DNA of 64,000 nucleotides from Rhodoblastus acidophilus (GCF_025961575.1 NZ_JAOQNX010000004.1:1-64000); one strand, 5' to 3'. Counted from the first letter of the stretch, positions 45,142 to 53,911 are shown. Translations and numbers: made by a program. The notes: generated from the letters alone by a model not told the origin.

Positions 45142-45449
45142 CCCCTCATCCGTCTCGGCGGCCTGAGGCCGCCGATCGACCTTCTCCCGCAAGCGGCACG
45201 GCTGTCCGGGGAAATTGTCGGTTCTACAGATACGCGAATGTCCGCGTTACGATGCAACTTTATGTCGTCATGGCCGGGCGTCGTCCCGGCCATCCACGCG
45301 GCGCCGCAATGCGAACTGCCGGAGGTTTTCCCCGGCGGGCCGGCGTGGGTGCCCGGGACAAGCCCGGGCAAGACGTTCTTGGGTTGAAATCGCGCTGGGA
45401 AACCAACCAAGATTGTTTCCCCGGACAGCCGTGCGCAAGGGGAGCAAGG
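45142..45449 (+). repeat. Family B half copy split by a MITE-like insertion
   Basis: CCCCTCATCCGTCTCGGCGG to CTTCTCCCGCAAG (45142-45193) is the left part of a family B half copy, and GCAAGGGGAGCAAGG (45435-45449) is its remaining right part. The 239-bp element at 45196-45434 lies between. GCAAG occurs on both sides, as expected for a duplicated target. Confidence 0.75.
45196..45434 (+). mobile_element. MITE-like element, copy 2 (239 bp)
   Basis: The ends are perfect 19-bp inverted repeats, GCACGGCTGTCCGGGGAAA (45196-45214) and TTTCCCCGGACAGCCGTGC (45416-45434). The length equals copy 1 at 20054-20292 and the interior is nearly identical, including two opposed family A palindromes. No open frame encodes a transposase. 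Insertion into a family B repeat proves it arrived as a discrete unit. Confidence 0.85.
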
Positions 45450-45519
45450 CGGCGCCCTGTTCAGGCGATCCCAAAGCCGCGCTCGTGCGTTATACTCCCG
45501 AAAAACAGGGAGCGGAACG

Positions 45520-46092
45520 ATGCGACTTTGGAAAGCCATGATCGCCGGCATCGGCGGCGCCGCGATCATCGCCGGCGTGATCTTTTTGAACGGCGCGGCG
45601 CGGGCGGCCATGCAGCCCGGCGAAACGGCGCCGGATTTTTCCACGCAAGCCGCCGTGGGCGGCAAGGTTTTTAACTTCAGCCTCGCCGACGCCCTGAAGA
45701 AGGGGCCGGTGGTGCTGTATTTCTATCCCAAGAGTTTTACGCCCGGCTGTACGGCGGAGGCGCATGATTTCGCCGAAAACATCGACAATTTCGCCAAGGC
45801 CGGCGCGAGCGTGATCGGCATGTCCGCGGACACCATCGACACGCAAAAAGAATTTTCCTCCAAGGAATGCCGGGACAAGTTTCCGGTCGGCGCCGATCCC
45901 GACGGCAAGGTGATCAAGGCTTTCAAGGCGCAGCTCATCACGCTTGGCGACATGGCGACGGCGGCGCGCATTTCTTACGTCATCGCGCCGGACGGCAAGA
46001 TCCTCCTGGCCTATCAGGACATGTCGGCCGGGCCGCATGTGGAGAAAACCCTCGCCGCCGTGCGGCAATGGCGCGCCGCTCACCCGAATTGA
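45520..46092 (+). CDS. Exported peroxiredoxin (PrxQ/AhpC-TSA type)
   Basis: Encodes 190 residues. An N-terminal signal or anchor segment (AMIAGIGGAAIIAGVIFLNG) is followed by a thioredoxin-fold peroxiredoxin domain. The peroxidatic cysteine is Cys77 in YPKSFTPGCTAEAH. The usual PrxQ resolving cysteine five residues later is absent (His82), and the only other cysteine is Cys117 in SSKECRDKF. It would reduce peroxides in the periplasm. The start follows GGAGCGGAACG. The MITE-like element ends 85 bases upstream. Confidence 0.88.
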   Translation: MRLWKAMIAGIGGAAIIAGVIFLNGAARAAMQPGETAPDFSTQAAVGGKVFNFSLADALKKGPVVLYFYPKSFTPGCTAEAHDFAENIDNFAKAGASVIGMSADTIDTQKEFSSKECRDKFPVGADPDGKVIKAFKAQLITLGDMATAARISYVIAPDGKILLAYQDMSAGPHVEKTLAAVRQWRAAHPN

Positions 46093-46245
46093 GCGACGTA
46101 AGGAAAGCCGTCGCGAATTAACCATCTATGTTCATATTAACGTAACGACCGCGCCCAGGCGCGGGGCGAAAGCTTGTCCGTGGCTTGAACTCTCCATGAA
46201 CAGTCGTTAACGTCTTCGCATTGCGACAAGACGAGTTCGTTGACG

Positions 46246-46389
46246 ATGTGCGTGTGCTCGGGACTTCACAGGGGCGAATCCATCGAGGGTTACGACCGGA
46301 TCGAAACCCGGGGCGCGAAGATCGTCGGCGCATATCTCGCCGAGGAGGGGCGCGCTTATGGCTGGCGGCCGTTTCTCTGCGCGCTCTAA
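46246..46389 (+). CDS. Possible 47-residue protein in the peroxiredoxin-glycan gap
   Basis: ATG 46246 to TAA 46387-46389 encodes MCVCSGLHRGESIEGYDRIE, then AYLAEEGRAYGWRPFLCAL. The composition looks protein-like, with a balanced mix of charged and aromatic residues. No family is recognised and there is no clear ribosome-binding site. It could also be a remnant of a larger gene. The rest of the 435-base gap (46093-46527) shows nothing I can support. Confidence 0.3.
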   Translation: MCVCSGLHRGESIEGYDRIETRGAKIVGAYLAEEGRAYGWRPFLCAL

Positions 46390-46527
46390 AAACCTGGCGC
46401 CCGGGGCGCCGAGCCCAGGCGTTTCGCAGCGCCGACGCCGTTTTCGGCGAAAATCCCGCGAGATCTTTGGGGACAGCGCCCATTCGCCGGCGGGGGCGAA
46501 TAGGCGTGCGAGCCGGATGGACGACAG

Positions 46528-47355
46528 ATGGACAAGCTGAACTTCGACCTTGATGAATCCGCGGTGCTGCGCCGGTTCGACCGCAGCTCGCCGGAGGCTT
46601 TGCTCAAGTCCATCGCCCGGGAGATCGTCAATCTGCGGCGCGCGCAGGCCGAATTCGCCGTGAAGATGGAAGTGTTCGCTTCGCTTCAGGCCGCCGCAGA
46701 CCGGATCGTCGCCGCGGAATCGGATGCGCGCGGGGCCTCGCATCCCTCGCGCGTGGTGATCGACGCCGCGCAATCGTTCAACGGTTCGATGGGGTTCTAC
46801 GAACTCGAGCACGACCCGGAGGGGCAGCCGTTTCGCTGGACGGGGCCGGACCCCAGATTTTCCTTCGAATTCTTCATCAACCGCACGACGCCGGCGCGGT
46901 TCGTGCTCCGCTTCGGGCCGCTGTTCTCCGGGGGCTCGCCCCTCGGCCTGCTGTGTTTCGTCGACGGCGAACCGGCGCCGGTGAAACTTCAGGCGGCGAC
47001 GACCTGTTTCGAGGCGGTCGGCGTGCTGCCGCCGCGCCGCGACGCCGGCGGCTCCGTCCTCAGCTTCGTCTGTCCGCAAATGGCCTCGCCGGCCTCGCAG
47101 GGCCACAATGATGCGCGGATGCTCGGCCTGCTGTTCCGGCGTCTGACCGTCGAGTCCATGCCCGAGCAGCCGGCGCTCGCGCCGGCCGCCGGCCCCTCCG
47201 ACGCGGTCGCGCCGCGTCCGGCTGCGGCGCAGGTTGCGGCGCCGGTCGCTCCGGAACGCTCGGCGCCTGAGCGCGCCGCGCCCGCGGCGCAGCCCGTCGC
47301 CGCATTCCAGGACAACGCATTCCAGGAAATCTCGTTCAAGGGGCAGGCGCGATGA
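46528..47355 (+). CDS. Unrecognised protein of the glycan island
   Basis: Encodes 275 residues. I do not recognise the family. The N-terminal 70 residues are helical (VLRRFDRSSPEALLKSIARE). The middle (about 75-205) has beta-rich sequence around FYELEHDPEGQPFRWTGPDP and FSFEFFINRTTPARFVLRFG, which could be a carbohydrate-binding or jelly-roll fold. The last 65 residues are Ala/Pro-rich and disordered. The stop codon overlaps the GT2 gene start (ATGA), so the product probably works with the glycosyltransferases. Confidence 0.7.
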   Translation: MDKLNFDLDESAVLRRFDRSSPEALLKSIAREIVNLRRAQAEFAVKMEVFASLQAAADRIVAAESDARGASHPSRVVIDAAQSFNGSMGFYELEHDPEGQPFRWTGPDPRFSFEFFINRTTPARFVLRFGPLFSGGSPLGLLCFVDGEPAPVKLQAATTCFEAVGVLPPRRDAGGSVLSFVCPQMASPASQGHNDARMLGLLFRRLTVESMPEQPALAPAAGPSDAVAPRPAAAQVAAPVAPERSAPERAAPAAQPVAAFQDNAFQEISFKGQAR

Positions 47356-48299
47356 GCACGCCCGACATCGCGCTGTGCATCTGCACCTACAACCGCTACG
47401 ATCTGCTGCCCGGCGCCATCCGCAGCGCCGTCGAACAATCCCTGCCGGCGGATCGCTACGAAATCCTCGTCATCGACAATTCGCCCGACCGGAACCGGGC
47501 GGCGGCCTTCGCCGAAAAATTCGCGACCGCGCCGAACCTGCGCTACATCCACGAGAAGACGCCGGGCCTGTCCAACGCCCGCAATGTCGCGGCGTCCCAG
47601 GCGCGGGCCCCGGTGATCGCCTTCATGGACGACGACGCCCTCGCCGATCCCGAATGGGCGGCCGAATTGTTGCGCGCTTACGAATCGTTCGGGGAGGGCG
47701 CGATGATCGTCGGCGGCCGCGTCGATCCGATCTGGGCGTCGCCGCGCCCGGATTGGGTGCACGAATCCATGCTCGGCAGCCTGTCGATCGTCAATTGGGG
47801 CGGCGAGGCCCGGGTCGCCGGACCCGACGAATGGGTCGCCGGCACCAATATCAGCTTCCGCACCTCCGCCATCCGCGACAATGGCGGCTTTCCCCTCAAT
47901 CTGGGGCGGATCGGTTCGGGCTCGGCCCTGCTCAGCAATGAGGAGATCAAGCTGGTCGAGCGCATCCGCGAGAGCGGCGGCCAGCTGATCTACGCGCCCC
48001 GGGCGGTCGTCAACCATCTGGTCGATGTGCGGCGTCTGCGGCGCGACTGGTTCCGCAAGCGCGCGGCCTGGCAGGCCTTGTCCGATTTCATGATGAACCC
48101 GGACGGGCAGGCGGCGGAAGCGCGCGGCCATTGGCCCGAACTCATCAAATATTTCAACGCCCTGCCGCCGCATGAGCGCACCATTCGCGGCCTCCTCCAC
48201 CCGACCGACGATCCCGACCTGTTCCATTGGCAGACCGGCGCCGTCTATATGATGACGACGCTGCTGCTCGCCGGTTTCGAGGGGGTGGAGCTTGACTGA
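47352..48299 (+). CDS. Family 2 glycosyltransferase
   Basis: Encodes 315 residues with a GT-A fold start (MSTPDIALCICTYNRYDLLP) and the metal/nucleotide-sugar motif FMDDDALADPEW. The following GRVDPIWASPRPDW and GTNISFRTSAIRDNGGF are typical acceptor-side elements. It has no membrane segment. The donor and acceptor are unknown. Coupled with its neighbours: 4-base overlap upstream and 8-base overlap downstream. Confidence 0.9.
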   Translation: MSTPDIALCICTYNRYDLLPGAIRSAVEQSLPADRYEILVIDNSPDRNRAAAFAEKFATAPNLRYIHEKTPGLSNARNVAASQARAPVIAFMDDDALADPEWAAELLRAYESFGEGAMIVGGRVDPIWASPRPDWVHESMLGSLSIVNWGGEARVAGPDEWVAGTNISFRTSAIRDNGGFPLNLGRIGSGSALLSNEEIKLVERIRESGGQLIYAPRAVVNHLVDVRRLRRDWFRKRAAWQALSDFMMNPDGQAAEARGHWPELIKYFNALPPHERTIRGLLHPTDDPDLFHWQTGAVYMMTTLLLAGFEGVELD

Positions 48300-50580
48300 T
48301 CCCGTCCCGGCCTGGTTCGGCTTCGATGTCCTGGTGGTGTCGCCGACGCCGACCCATCCGCAGGATCACGGCAATCGCAAGCGCATCTACGAAATCTGCG
48401 CGGAACTGAAGCGCCAGGGCGCGCGCATCCACTTCGTCCATTATCCCGCCGAGCACGACTGGCGCGACCAGTGGCCGCTGCGGCATGAGGCGGACATGCG
48501 CGCGGCCTGGGACAGCTACCAGCTGGTCGCGCCCGGCCGCGAGCTGCATTGCGACTCGATCGGCGAGGACCACGAAATCGACGAATGGGCCGATCCCGGC
48601 CTCGCCCATTACCTCGCCTGGGCCTGCCGCGTGCGCGCCTATGACATGGTGATCGTCAATTACACCTGGCTGAGCTTCTGCCTGGACGCCATTCCGGCGA
48701 GCGTGTTCAAGGTCTGCGACACCCATGACGTGTTCGCCGACCGCCGCCGCCTGCTGCAGGCCCATGGCATCGCCCCCGAATTCTTCCACACCACCCGCGA
48801 TGAGGAGGCCAGGGGCCTGGCGCGCGCCGATCTGGTCTGGGCGATCAAGAAGGGGGAACAGGACTATTTCGAGCGGGACCTCGGCCTGCCCAATTGCCTG
48901 ACCATGCTGCACGCCGAGCCGGAGCGCGGCTGGTGGAGCGCTCCCCCCTCGACCGACGGCTGGCTGCGCGCCGGCGTCATCGGCGCGCGCAACAATGTCA
49001 ATCGCCGCAATCTCGAGGAATTCCTCAATCTGGCGCTGCCGGCGATCGAGCGCTACATGGCGCCGGTCAAGATCGTCATCGCCGGCGGCTGTTCGGCGGA
49101 CTTTTTGGATTGGCGCCATCCCAATCTCGAAGTGGTCGGCCGCGTCCCCGACGTCGCCGATTTCTATCGCGCCGTCGATGTCGTGCTCGCGCCGATGAAA
49201 TTCAGCACCGGCTTGAAGATCAAGGTTTCGGAGGCGCTGGCCTCGGGCGCGCCGCTGCTCGCCCATGCCCACGCCATGGAGGGCTATCCGACCCGCGAGC
49301 CGCTGCACCAGCTCCACGATTTCGAGGAAATGGCGATCGAGCTGGTGAAACTCGCCTTCGATCCCGCGCCGCTGAAAAAGCTGGCGGCGCGCTCGCGCAC
49401 GGTCTGCGCGACCATTCAGGCCTCCGTGCTGGCCTCGGTCGAAGCGACCCGCGCGCGTCTGGTCGCCAAGACCGCGGAGACCATTTGCGTCGTCGCGCCC
49501 GCCGAGGCGCTCAATCCCGCTTGCCTGCTGCATGACCATCTGCTGGAGGCGCTGGATTATCTGCGCTTCATCGCGCCCATCGCGCTTCATGTCTCCGGCG
49601 CGCCGGTCAAGGGGATGAAATTCGACTTTCTCGCGCGATTCGAACTGCGCCGGCAGATTTTTGCCGACCCCGCCCTGGTGGCGGCGCTCGGCGATGACGC
49701 GCCGGATTTCTGGACGCCGATTCCACTGCCGGCGCTGCTGGAGACGCGGGCCTATCGGCGCGCCTATTTCCTCGCCGACGCCAGCGCCCAGCTTCGCGTG
49801 GAGCAGCCTGCGTTCGACGAGGCCGCCGGCGCGATCGGCGCCTTGCGCCGGGCGGTGGTGCGCTGCGACGCCATCGAACTGTCCGGCGGCGACCCGGCGG
49901 CGCTGGTCGAGCTGCTGCGCGGCGAAGCCGATGTGATCGTCGCCGGCGCCGCGCCCTGGGGGCTCCAGCACTGGCAGGGACAAAAGGGCGTGCTGGCGGT
50001 GGTCGAGGCGCCGTTCCGCCGCAGCGGCGCGTTCGAGGCGTTTCGGCATCGCGACAAGCCCGCAACGGCCGCCAAGCTCGTCATTTTCGCGCGCGGCGAC
50101 GACCCCGTGGCGCTGGAGCTCGCGGCGCTGGCGGAAAAGCTCTCGTTTCCGGCGCGGCTGGTCGATGTCTCCGACCCGGCGATTCGCCCGGCGCTGCTGC
50201 GGGGCGGCCCCAACGACGCGCTGGCGGGCCTGCGCGAGGCGAGCCTGGTGGTCGACATGACGGAACAGGATGCGCTCGCCCTGGTGATCGGCGAGGCGGC
50301 GCTGCGGTCCGACGTTCCCGTTCTGTCGTTCCAGCGCGGCGCGCTCGCCTACGCCTGGCGCGGTTTCGAGACGCCCTTGCGTCCGACCAGCCTGGCGCGG
50401 CTGTTCACCGCGGTCGCCACATGCGCCCAGGACCCCGACGCCCTTCAGGCGTTGCGCGGCGCCAGTGCGCGCCAATCCAAGGTGCGGTTCGCCAACGACG
50501 CCGGCTGGACGGCGCTGTGGCGATTGCTGACCGCCAAATCCGTGGAGTCGCTAGGCGCGGCCGCGGAACTTTGGGGGTGA
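48292..50580 (+). CDS. Large GT4-type glycosyltransferase with extra C-terminal half
   Basis: Encodes 762 residues from TTG 48292, preceded by GGTGGAG and overlapping the GT2 gene by 8 bases. Residues 1-380 form a GT-B glycosyltransferase: VVSPTPTHPQDHGNRKRIYE at the N-terminus, DTHDVFADRR and, in the donor domain, VVGRVPDVADFYRAVDVVLA and KIKVSEALASGAPLL. Residues 380-762 look like a second, degenerate alpha/beta GT-B-like domain without recognisable donor motif. The role of the second half is unknown. Confidence 0.82.
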   Translation: MTDPVPAWFGFDVLVVSPTPTHPQDHGNRKRIYEICAELKRQGARIHFVHYPAEHDWRDQWPLRHEADMRAAWDSYQLVAPGRELHCDSIGEDHEIDEWADPGLAHYLAWACRVRAYDMVIVNYTWLSFCLDAIPASVFKVCDTHDVFADRRRLLQAHGIAPEFFHTTRDEEARGLARADLVWAIKKGEQDYFERDLGLPNCLTMLHAEPERGWWSAPPSTDGWLRAGVIGARNNVNRRNLEEFLNLALPAIERYMAPVKIVIAGGCSADFLDWRHPNLEVVGRVPDVADFYRAVDVVLAPMKFSTGLKIKVSEALASGAPLLAHAHAMEGYPTREPLHQLHDFEEMAIELVKLAFDPAPLKKLAARSRTVCATIQASVLASVEATRARLVAKTAETICVVAPAEALNPACLLHDHLLEALDYLRFIAPIALHVSGAPVKGMKFDFLARFELRRQIFADPALVAALGDDAPDFWTPIPLPALLETRAYRRAYFLADASAQLRVEQPAFDEAAGAIGALRRAVVRCDAIELSGGDPAALVELLRGEADVIVAGAAPWGLQHWQGQKGVLAVVEAPFRRSGAFEAFRHRDKPATAAKLVIFARGDDPVALELAALAEKLSFPARLVDVSDPAIRPALLRGGPNDALAGLREASLVVDMTEQDALALVIGEAALRSDVPVLSFQRGALAYAWRGFETPLRPTSLARLFTAVATCAQDPDALQALRGASARQSKVRFANDAGWTALWRLLTAKSVESLGAAAELWG

Positions 50581-50658
50581 CATTTTTATTCCGAGGCGCG
50601 ATAAGCGAACAAAGGTCGCGGGCAGCGGCTGCCTGAAAGGCATTGCAAGGGTTATATT

Positions 50659-51543
50659 ATGTCCAATCCGGCTACATCATTTGCTGACATGCAAGCCGCC
50701 CGCACCGATTATGGGCCTCAGTTCGAACTTCTTGTCGCAGTTCTCTACAACCAGATCGTGAAGCCCGGCGACACCGTCGTCGACGGCGGCGCCAATTCCG
50801 GCTTGCACGCCGTGCCCCTCGCCAAGCTCGCCGGGCCGGACGGCCTGTTGATCGCCTTCGAGCCGATTCCGGAGGTTTTTGAAGGTCTGCAGAAAAACAC
50901 CGCGGGGCGTTCGGTCGAACTGCGCCGGCTCGCTTTGAGCGACGTCGCGGGACAGGCGAAATTCCTGGTTGACGAGAACAATCTCGCCATGAGCCACATC
51001 ACCCATCCCTATGACAAGGTTGGCGAACGCCAACGCTTCATCACCGTCGATTGCGTGACGCTGGATCAGGTCATCGGGCCGAGGAAGATCTCGTTCATCA
51101 AGCTCGATCTCGAAGGCAACGACTTTCTCGCCATTCGGGGCGGAAAACAGCTGATCCTGAGAGATCGGCCGCCGATCATTTTCGAGAACGGCCGCGATTG
51201 GACCGCGCAGTGCCGAGGCTATACCTCGGAGGATTACTTCAATTTCTTCGACGAAGTGTCCTACGACGTCTATGACCTGCATGGCCGGTCGCTCAACCGC
51301 GATACCTGGAAAGACAAGAACATCGCCTTCGAGTTCATCGCCGTGCCGCGCGAGACGCCGGAGCGCAACCTTTTCCTGCTCAAGGTCATCGAATTCTTCT
51401 GGCGGGAACACGCCAGCCGGCCGACCTTCGCGCAGTGGAAAGACTGCGTCCTCGCCGTCTGGGACGCCGCCCCGTTCATGGCGAGTCATCACGGCCCCAA
51501 TTGGCTGGCCGCGGCCTATCTGACTCCCAAAGCGGCGGAATAA
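50659..51543 (+). CDS. FkbM family methyltransferase
   Basis: Encodes 294 residues. The SAM-binding motif is VVDGGANSGLHAVPLAK, followed by IAFEPIPEVFEGLQKNT and ISFIKLDLEGNDFLAIRGGK, the FkbM signature. FkbM enzymes O-methylate sugars or similar metabolites and are common in polysaccharide loci. It is 78 bases downstream of the glycosyltransferase gene and in the same direction. Confidence 0.9.
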   Translation: MSNPATSFADMQAARTDYGPQFELLVAVLYNQIVKPGDTVVDGGANSGLHAVPLAKLAGPDGLLIAFEPIPEVFEGLQKNTAGRSVELRRLALSDVAGQAKFLVDENNLAMSHITHPYDKVGERQRFITVDCVTLDQVIGPRKISFIKLDLEGNDFLAIRGGKQLILRDRPPIIFENGRDWTAQCRGYTSEDYFNFFDEVSYDVYDLHGRSLNRDTWKDKNIAFEFIAVPRETPERNLFLLKVIEFFWREHASRPTFAQWKDCVLAVWDAAPFMASHHGPNWLAAAYLTPKAAE

Positions 51544-51611
51544 GCGACGGGACGAGTGGGTGACGAAACGTCGTCACAAGGCGCGCAAGACGGAAATCAC
51601 GGAACGAACGC

Positions 51612-52640
51612 ATGAAGCCCATCGAATCATCTCCCGCAGAGGGGGTTGATCTGTCCCGGCCCGTCCAGGGACAGATCATCTGGGGGGATCCGCTGATCTT
51701 CTATACCAGCCAGATGACGGCGCGGGCGTCGTTCATCAACAGCGCTTGCGACTTGTGCCACGATCGGGACGCCATCCTGCTCACCCAGGTCGCCTGGACG
51801 CTTGAGGGGGTCAAACCGGACAACCAGTTCATCCGGTGGATTTCCGACTACGAGGCCCGCCATCCCCGGCACAAGATCATCCACATGTGCAACACGCAGG
51901 CCGAGGTCGACGCCTTGCGCGCCTGCGGCTGCCGGGCCGAGTGGTTCAATCACAACATCTTTGTCGATCCCAACATCATCAGCCCGGACCCTGAGGCGGA
52001 AAAGCAATTCGACGCCGTCTACAACGCCCAGTTGACGCCGTGGAAGCGCCATGGACTGGCGCGGGAGATTCCCTCCGTCGCGCTCCTCTATCATTCCTAC
52101 AGCCCCGAGCAGGAAGCCTATCGGCAGGGCCTGCTTCAGGACGCGCCGCACACCTATTTCGCCAATCATGAGCTCGCCAATCCGCCGGGCGGCAATCTTC
52201 CGCGCTCGACCATCCGCGCTCTGCTCAATCGCTCGCGCGTCGGGCTCTGCCTGTCCGAAGCCGAGGGCGCCATGTACGCCAGCATCGAATATCTGCTCGC
52301 AGGGCTCCCGGTGGTGTCGACCCATAACCGGGGCGGGCGCGATCAGTTCATGCATGCCGATTATTGGTTGTCGGTCCCGCCCGATCCGGCGGATGTCGCG
52401 CGCGCCTGTGGCGACCTCATCGCGCGACGCCTGGACCCCTGGGCGATCCGGGAGCGAACGATCGCTCAGCAACAGGCCGAAACGGCGCGCTTCCAGGCTT
52501 ACGTCAATGCGCTCCTCGCCGAGAACGGCGTCAACGCCGACATCCGCGCGCTCTGGCCGCAGCTCTACTGCGACAAGTTGCTGCGCTGGGAGCCGGCCGG
52601 CGAATTCCTCAAGCGCGTCCACGCCTGGCGCCCGCTTTGA
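51612..52640 (+). CDS. Glycosyltransferase, GT1/GT4 type
   Basis: Encodes 342 residues. The C-terminal half carries the donor-binding pattern RVGLCLSEAEGAMYASIEYL followed by AGLPVVSTHNRGGRDQF, typical of GT-B enzymes. The N-terminal half (GQIIWGDPLIFYTSQMTARA) is less conserved. It has no membrane segment. It is the last gene of the + strand run; the next gene is on the opposite strand. Confidence 0.82.
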   Translation: MKPIESSPAEGVDLSRPVQGQIIWGDPLIFYTSQMTARASFINSACDLCHDRDAILLTQVAWTLEGVKPDNQFIRWISDYEARHPRHKIIHMCNTQAEVDALRACGCRAEWFNHNIFVDPNIISPDPEAEKQFDAVYNAQLTPWKRHGLAREIPSVALLYHSYSPEQEAYRQGLLQDAPHTYFANHELANPPGGNLPRSTIRALLNRSRVGLCLSEAEGAMYASIEYLLAGLPVVSTHNRGGRDQFMHADYWLSVPPDPADVARACGDLIARRLDPWAIRERTIAQQQAETARFQAYVNALLAENGVNADIRALWPQLYCDKLLRWEPAGEFLKRVHAWRPL

Positions 52641-52675
52641 CCGGCCCCGTCCGACCGCAACGGTCGGAGAAGACT

Positions 52676-52710
52676 AGTTCTCTGTTTTAACGCATTTGTT
52701 CGTCATGCGA
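52676..52710 (-). repeat. Remnant of a family C repeat at an FkbM gene end
   Basis: AGTTCTCTGTTTTAACGCAT followed by TTGTTCGTCATGCGA aligns with AGTTCTTAGTTTTGACGCAT and TTTCTTCACGCGA in the reverse family C copy at 22803-22913, with a few substitutions. It overlaps the stop codon (52703-52705) of the FkbM gene on the minus strand. Just before it, TCCGACCG 52650-52657 and CGGTCGGA 52661-52668 form an 8-bp hairpin between the convergent genes. Confidence 0.5.
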
Positions 52711-53650
52711 GGGCGGTGTTGCGGAAGAACAGGTTTTCGCCCTTCGCCGGCAATTCCTCGAAATGCGCGGCCAAAGCCTGCCGCACCGCCTGGTCCGATC
52801 CCGGGCGGAAGCGTTCGTGCGTTTCGATGATCAGCAATCCGGTTTTGGACAGCCACGGTTCCGGATTTTCGGAAAACAATTCGAGTTCCGCGCCCTCGAT
52901 GTCGATCTTCAAAATGTCGATGTGATCGAAGCCGGCCTTTTCAACAAGGGTCGAGAGTTTCCAGCAGGGAACCGGCTTGCCGCCCGGATTCTGCTGCGAG
53001 GACACCCGGAAGGCGTCCGAGCCGAGAGCCGCGCCGCTCTCGGTCGTCGCGCACAGGTTGATTTCGCCGTCATGCGTCCACACGGCGCCTTGCAAGGCGA
53101 CGACGCGGCTGTCGAGCGCGCGCACATTTTCCTGCAACAGCTCGAAATTGCCGGCGTCCGGCTCCACCGCGACAATTTTCGCGCGGCTGTACCTGTGGGC
53201 GAAGTCGACGGTGGCGTAGCCGACATTGGCGCCGAGATCGATGATCGTTGTGGCCTCGTCCGGGAGGTTGGCGCTGTCATAGTCCCGATTGACGAAAATC
53301 TGCTCGAAGGTCGAAACATCCATGGATGCGGGACGCACGATGACCTCATGCGCGCCGTCGAACACGGCGAGCGTCATCCGCCGGATCGGGAAGGTGAGGC
53401 CCTTGGAGGTCAGTTGTTGCAGCGTGGTGATGTGCAGAGGCTGAATGGATTCGTGGATGAGCGTCCCGGATGCGGTGACGATGAAAACCTCCTCGGGATA
53501 TTTGTCCCAATGCACCGTCAGCCTGTTTCCCGATTGGCTCAATCGGCCTCGGCTGCCATGCGCTTCATGCACTACCGTTCCATCTTCGTAGGAAACAAGC
53601 AGTCGCCCCCGCCAATTGGGGTGAATGGCGTCGACCTTAATCATTCCCAT
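52703..53650 (-). CDS. FkbM family methyltransferase, second copy
   Basis: Encodes 315 residues from ATG 53650; the frame is open to 53803 but the extra part is unlike the family, and ATG 53644 is also possible. The N-terminal part of about 100 residues is unassigned (YEDGTVVHEAHGSRGRLSQS). The FkbM domain has IDLGANVGYATVDFAHRYSR, VAVEPDAGNFELLQENVRAL and IDILKIDIEGAELELFSENP. The last codons and stop appear to derive from a repeat remnant. It is divergent from the TPR protein gene, with a gap of 261 bases. Confidence 0.87.
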   Translation of the reverse strand: MGMIKVDAIHPNWRGRLLVSYEDGTVVHEAHGSRGRLSQSGNRLTVHWDKYPEEVFIVTASGTLIHESIQPLHITTLQQLTSKGLTFPIRRMTLAVFDGAHEVIVRPASMDVSTFEQIFVNRDYDSANLPDEATTIIDLGANVGYATVDFAHRYSRAKIVAVEPDAGNFELLQENVRALDSRVVALQGAVWTHDGEINLCATTESGAALGSDAFRVSSQQNPGGKPVPCWKLSTLVEKAGFDHIDILKIDIEGAELELFSENPEPWLSKTGLLIIETHERFRPGSDQAVRQALAAHFEELPAKGENLFFRNTALA

Positions 53651-53911
53651 CTGTGTCTTCTTGCTGCTCGAAATGCTGGGAAAGACTGTGCCTATGTCGG
53701 CGGCGAAATTCAAGCGCCGCTTCCCCTGCGTTGCGCGCGATATCCTTTTCCGGATGCCGACAGATTCAAAGGCGTCCCCGATTGATGGTCCGGTCCTGGC
53801 CACCTATAGTGGCGTTCTGGTTTGGCTTCGGCTGGTCTTGCTCAGCTGTTGGTCAAGCCTGTTGTCAATCATGGCGTTTTCAAATCATTTTAACGGGGGT
53901 GATCGCGCGGA

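Noticed and set aside
8762-45434. CRISPR array suggested by repeated palindromes.
   Set aside because: The repeats are dispersed over tens of kilobases and not separated by regular unique spacers; no cas gene is present.
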